Below, piece after piece: positions 63,238 through 64,000 of a stretch of 64,000 nt of DNA (position 1 is the first letter of the stretch; each line of letters opens with the position of its first letter). The stretch lies in NCBI GenBank assembly GCA_030378005.1, contig JAUCGF010000071.1, positions 1-64,000 on the forward strand. Direction: 5' to 3'. A program made the position numbers and the translations under genes. Below the pieces are notes generated by a model. The model did not search any database. It worked only from the letters and a program-made list of their open reading frames with translations, and was not told where the DNA came from. This DNA comes from Desulfococcaceae bacterium HSG9. Its GTDB lineage: Bacteria; Desulfobacterota; Desulfobacteria; Desulfobacterales; JAUCGF01.

Positions 63238-63362
63238 CTTTACAATCTCCCAATTCAATGATATGTATTGCTTCTCATTCTCACACGCTAACATGGGAAC
63301 AAGAAGCGAAGACGTTACGTGGTTCTAACCCGGACCATTTTTCTTGTGATAAGCAGGTCCTC
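63238..63362. other. Upstream region of the PilZ 2 gene
   Basis: About 125 bases between the DUF697 stop and the PilZ 2 start on the minus strand. It holds CACACGCTAACATGGGAACA (63279-63298), also present upstream of PilZ 1 at 62560-62579, the trace of the duplication. No terminator is evident. Confidence 0.45.
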
Positions 63363-63923
63363 CTATGTGGTTTTTTTCGTATCACCCGCCTGTTTTTTAG
63401 GTGCTTCTTCTTTTTTCCGTCTTCCCATACTTTTTTTAATATCAGTAGCCACCTTTTCGCCCTCTTTCAACATATCCTTATAAAAGTTCTTAACTTTTTC
63501 AGGATCGAAGGTTAAAAAGGTTCCTCCCGAAGCAAAATGCTGAACGAACACTTTACCGATAGCATAAGTGGCGGCACCGCCAAGAATTGGCATGGTGACA
63601 ACGCCGGCAGTTTGTCCCATCGCAGGGAGAAATTTACTGATACTGGCCGCCAGAGGCGTAGCTATTGCCAACGGCAGCACACCACCAACCAGAGAAGATA
63701 GAATATTTTTGACAGAATCTTTAAAAAAGGGAATATCATACATTTTGGCGAGTTTTCTGAGTAAATTTATTTGGATACCTGTCAGACAGGCAAAATCTGC
63801 CAATGGCACAGGTATCAAGCTCACACCCATTGCATAATAAACATGATGCCTGATCAGTTTATCCAAATCATCATTTGACATATTTGTTTCTGTTTCTTCA
63901 ATTTTTTTTGTTTCAGCTTGCAT
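63363..63923 (-). CDS. DUF697-family membrane protein
   Basis: A 186-residue protein with the DUF697 (YcjF C-terminal-like) pattern: LIRHHVYYAMGVSLIPVPLADF in parts, a second hydrophobic hairpin VGGVLPLAIATPLAAS, and IPLLGGAATYAIGK-like helices, then a basic, Lys-rich C-terminal tail (GRRKKEEAPKKQAG). GGAGG precedes the ATG at 63923. It is the first gene of the minus-strand array visible here. DUF697 proteins are often encoded with envelope or GTPase genes; its role in this array is unknown. Confidence 0.8.
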   Translation of the reverse strand: MQAETKKIEETETNMSNDDLDKLIRHHVYYAMGVSLIPVPLADFACLTGIQINLLRKLAKMYDIPFFKDSVKNILSSLVGGVLPLAIATPLAASISKFLPAMGQTAGVVTMPILGGAATYAIGKVFVQHFASGGTFLTFDPEKVKNFYKDMLKEGEKVATDIKKSMGRRKKEEAPKKQAGDTKKTT

Positions 63924-64000
63924 TTTTCACCTCCGTTATTTCAGTAAAATGATATAATTCATCTTCAGTTCGATCTCTATTCTTTTTTTATTTCTTATCA
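63924..64000. other. Upstream region at the window edge
   Basis: 77 bases of A+T-rich sequence upstream of the DUF697 gene. The promoter of the minus-strand array may lie here or beyond the window. Nothing else is seen. Confidence 0.35.

Overview
The window looks like chromosomal DNA of a Gram-negative, deltaproteobacterial-type bacterium (Desulfobacterota is my inference). Grounds: a sigma-54 activator, hybrid histidine kinases, many periplasmic binding proteins, an exosortase with a sorted VIT/vWA protein, KamA/AblB osmolyte genes, PilZ proteins, prokaryotic pentameric channels, and many dispersed palindromic repeats of the kind seen in large sediment-bacterium genomes. No rRNA, tRNA or CRISPR array was recognised. 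No database search was possible; family names rest on motifs and remembered family features.

Layout. 0.4-2.9 kb: a Fis-type HTH protein and a surface lectin-like protein split by a one-base frameshift. 3.3-8.3 kb: a tightly packed sensory operon (family-3 binding protein, hybrid kinase, sigma-54 response regulator). 8.7-14.0 kb: a VIT/vWA protein with a C-terminal sorting signal, an exosortase K-like enzyme and a CreB/CreC two-component pair. 14.6-17.4 kb: two permeases and a Tat-exported binding protein of a PotABCD-type transporter; its ATPase lies at 27.1 kb. In between is a more A+T-rich accessory island: an SGNH protein, a DUF433/PIN-like pair, a restriction-modification pair, an IetAS-type ATPase/subtilase defence pair and a UPF0175/DUF3368 pair. 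Copies of one palindromic repeat lie at several of the borders between these cassettes.

27.1-32.1 kb continues with the ATPase, a 3D-domain lipoprotein, a proline racemase-family enzyme, hicAB and an amidohydrolase. 32.2-39.8 kb is an osmoadaptation block: a double-length KamA-type radical SAM protein and AblB on the minus strand, then a BCCT carrier, an OpuAC-type binding protein and a UspA protein. 40.2-42.0 kb is a methyltransferase fused to an Mrr-type nuclease domain. 42.1-45.4 kb is an unassigned biosynthetic cluster: hotdog dehydratase, acyl carrier protein, two related radical SAM enzymes and a CMD-family protein. 45.8-51.0 kb is a GldA/GldF/GldG/DUF4340-type ABC system.

The most striking region is 51.0-63.9 kb, all minus strand. 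From the promoter-distal end in coordinates it holds a PBP-I/PBP-II fusion, two tandem PBP-I/pentameric ligand-gated channel fusions, a second PBP-I/PBP-II fusion, an SPFH protein, two PilZ proteins and a DUF697 membrane protein. All four central genes share the same kind of N-terminal PBP-I domain, and two of them are translationally coupled channel subunits with different C-terminal ends. This suggests an envelope chemosensory channel complex. A decayed second SPFH gene carrying a small inverted-repeat element lies between the PilZ genes and records a tandem duplication.
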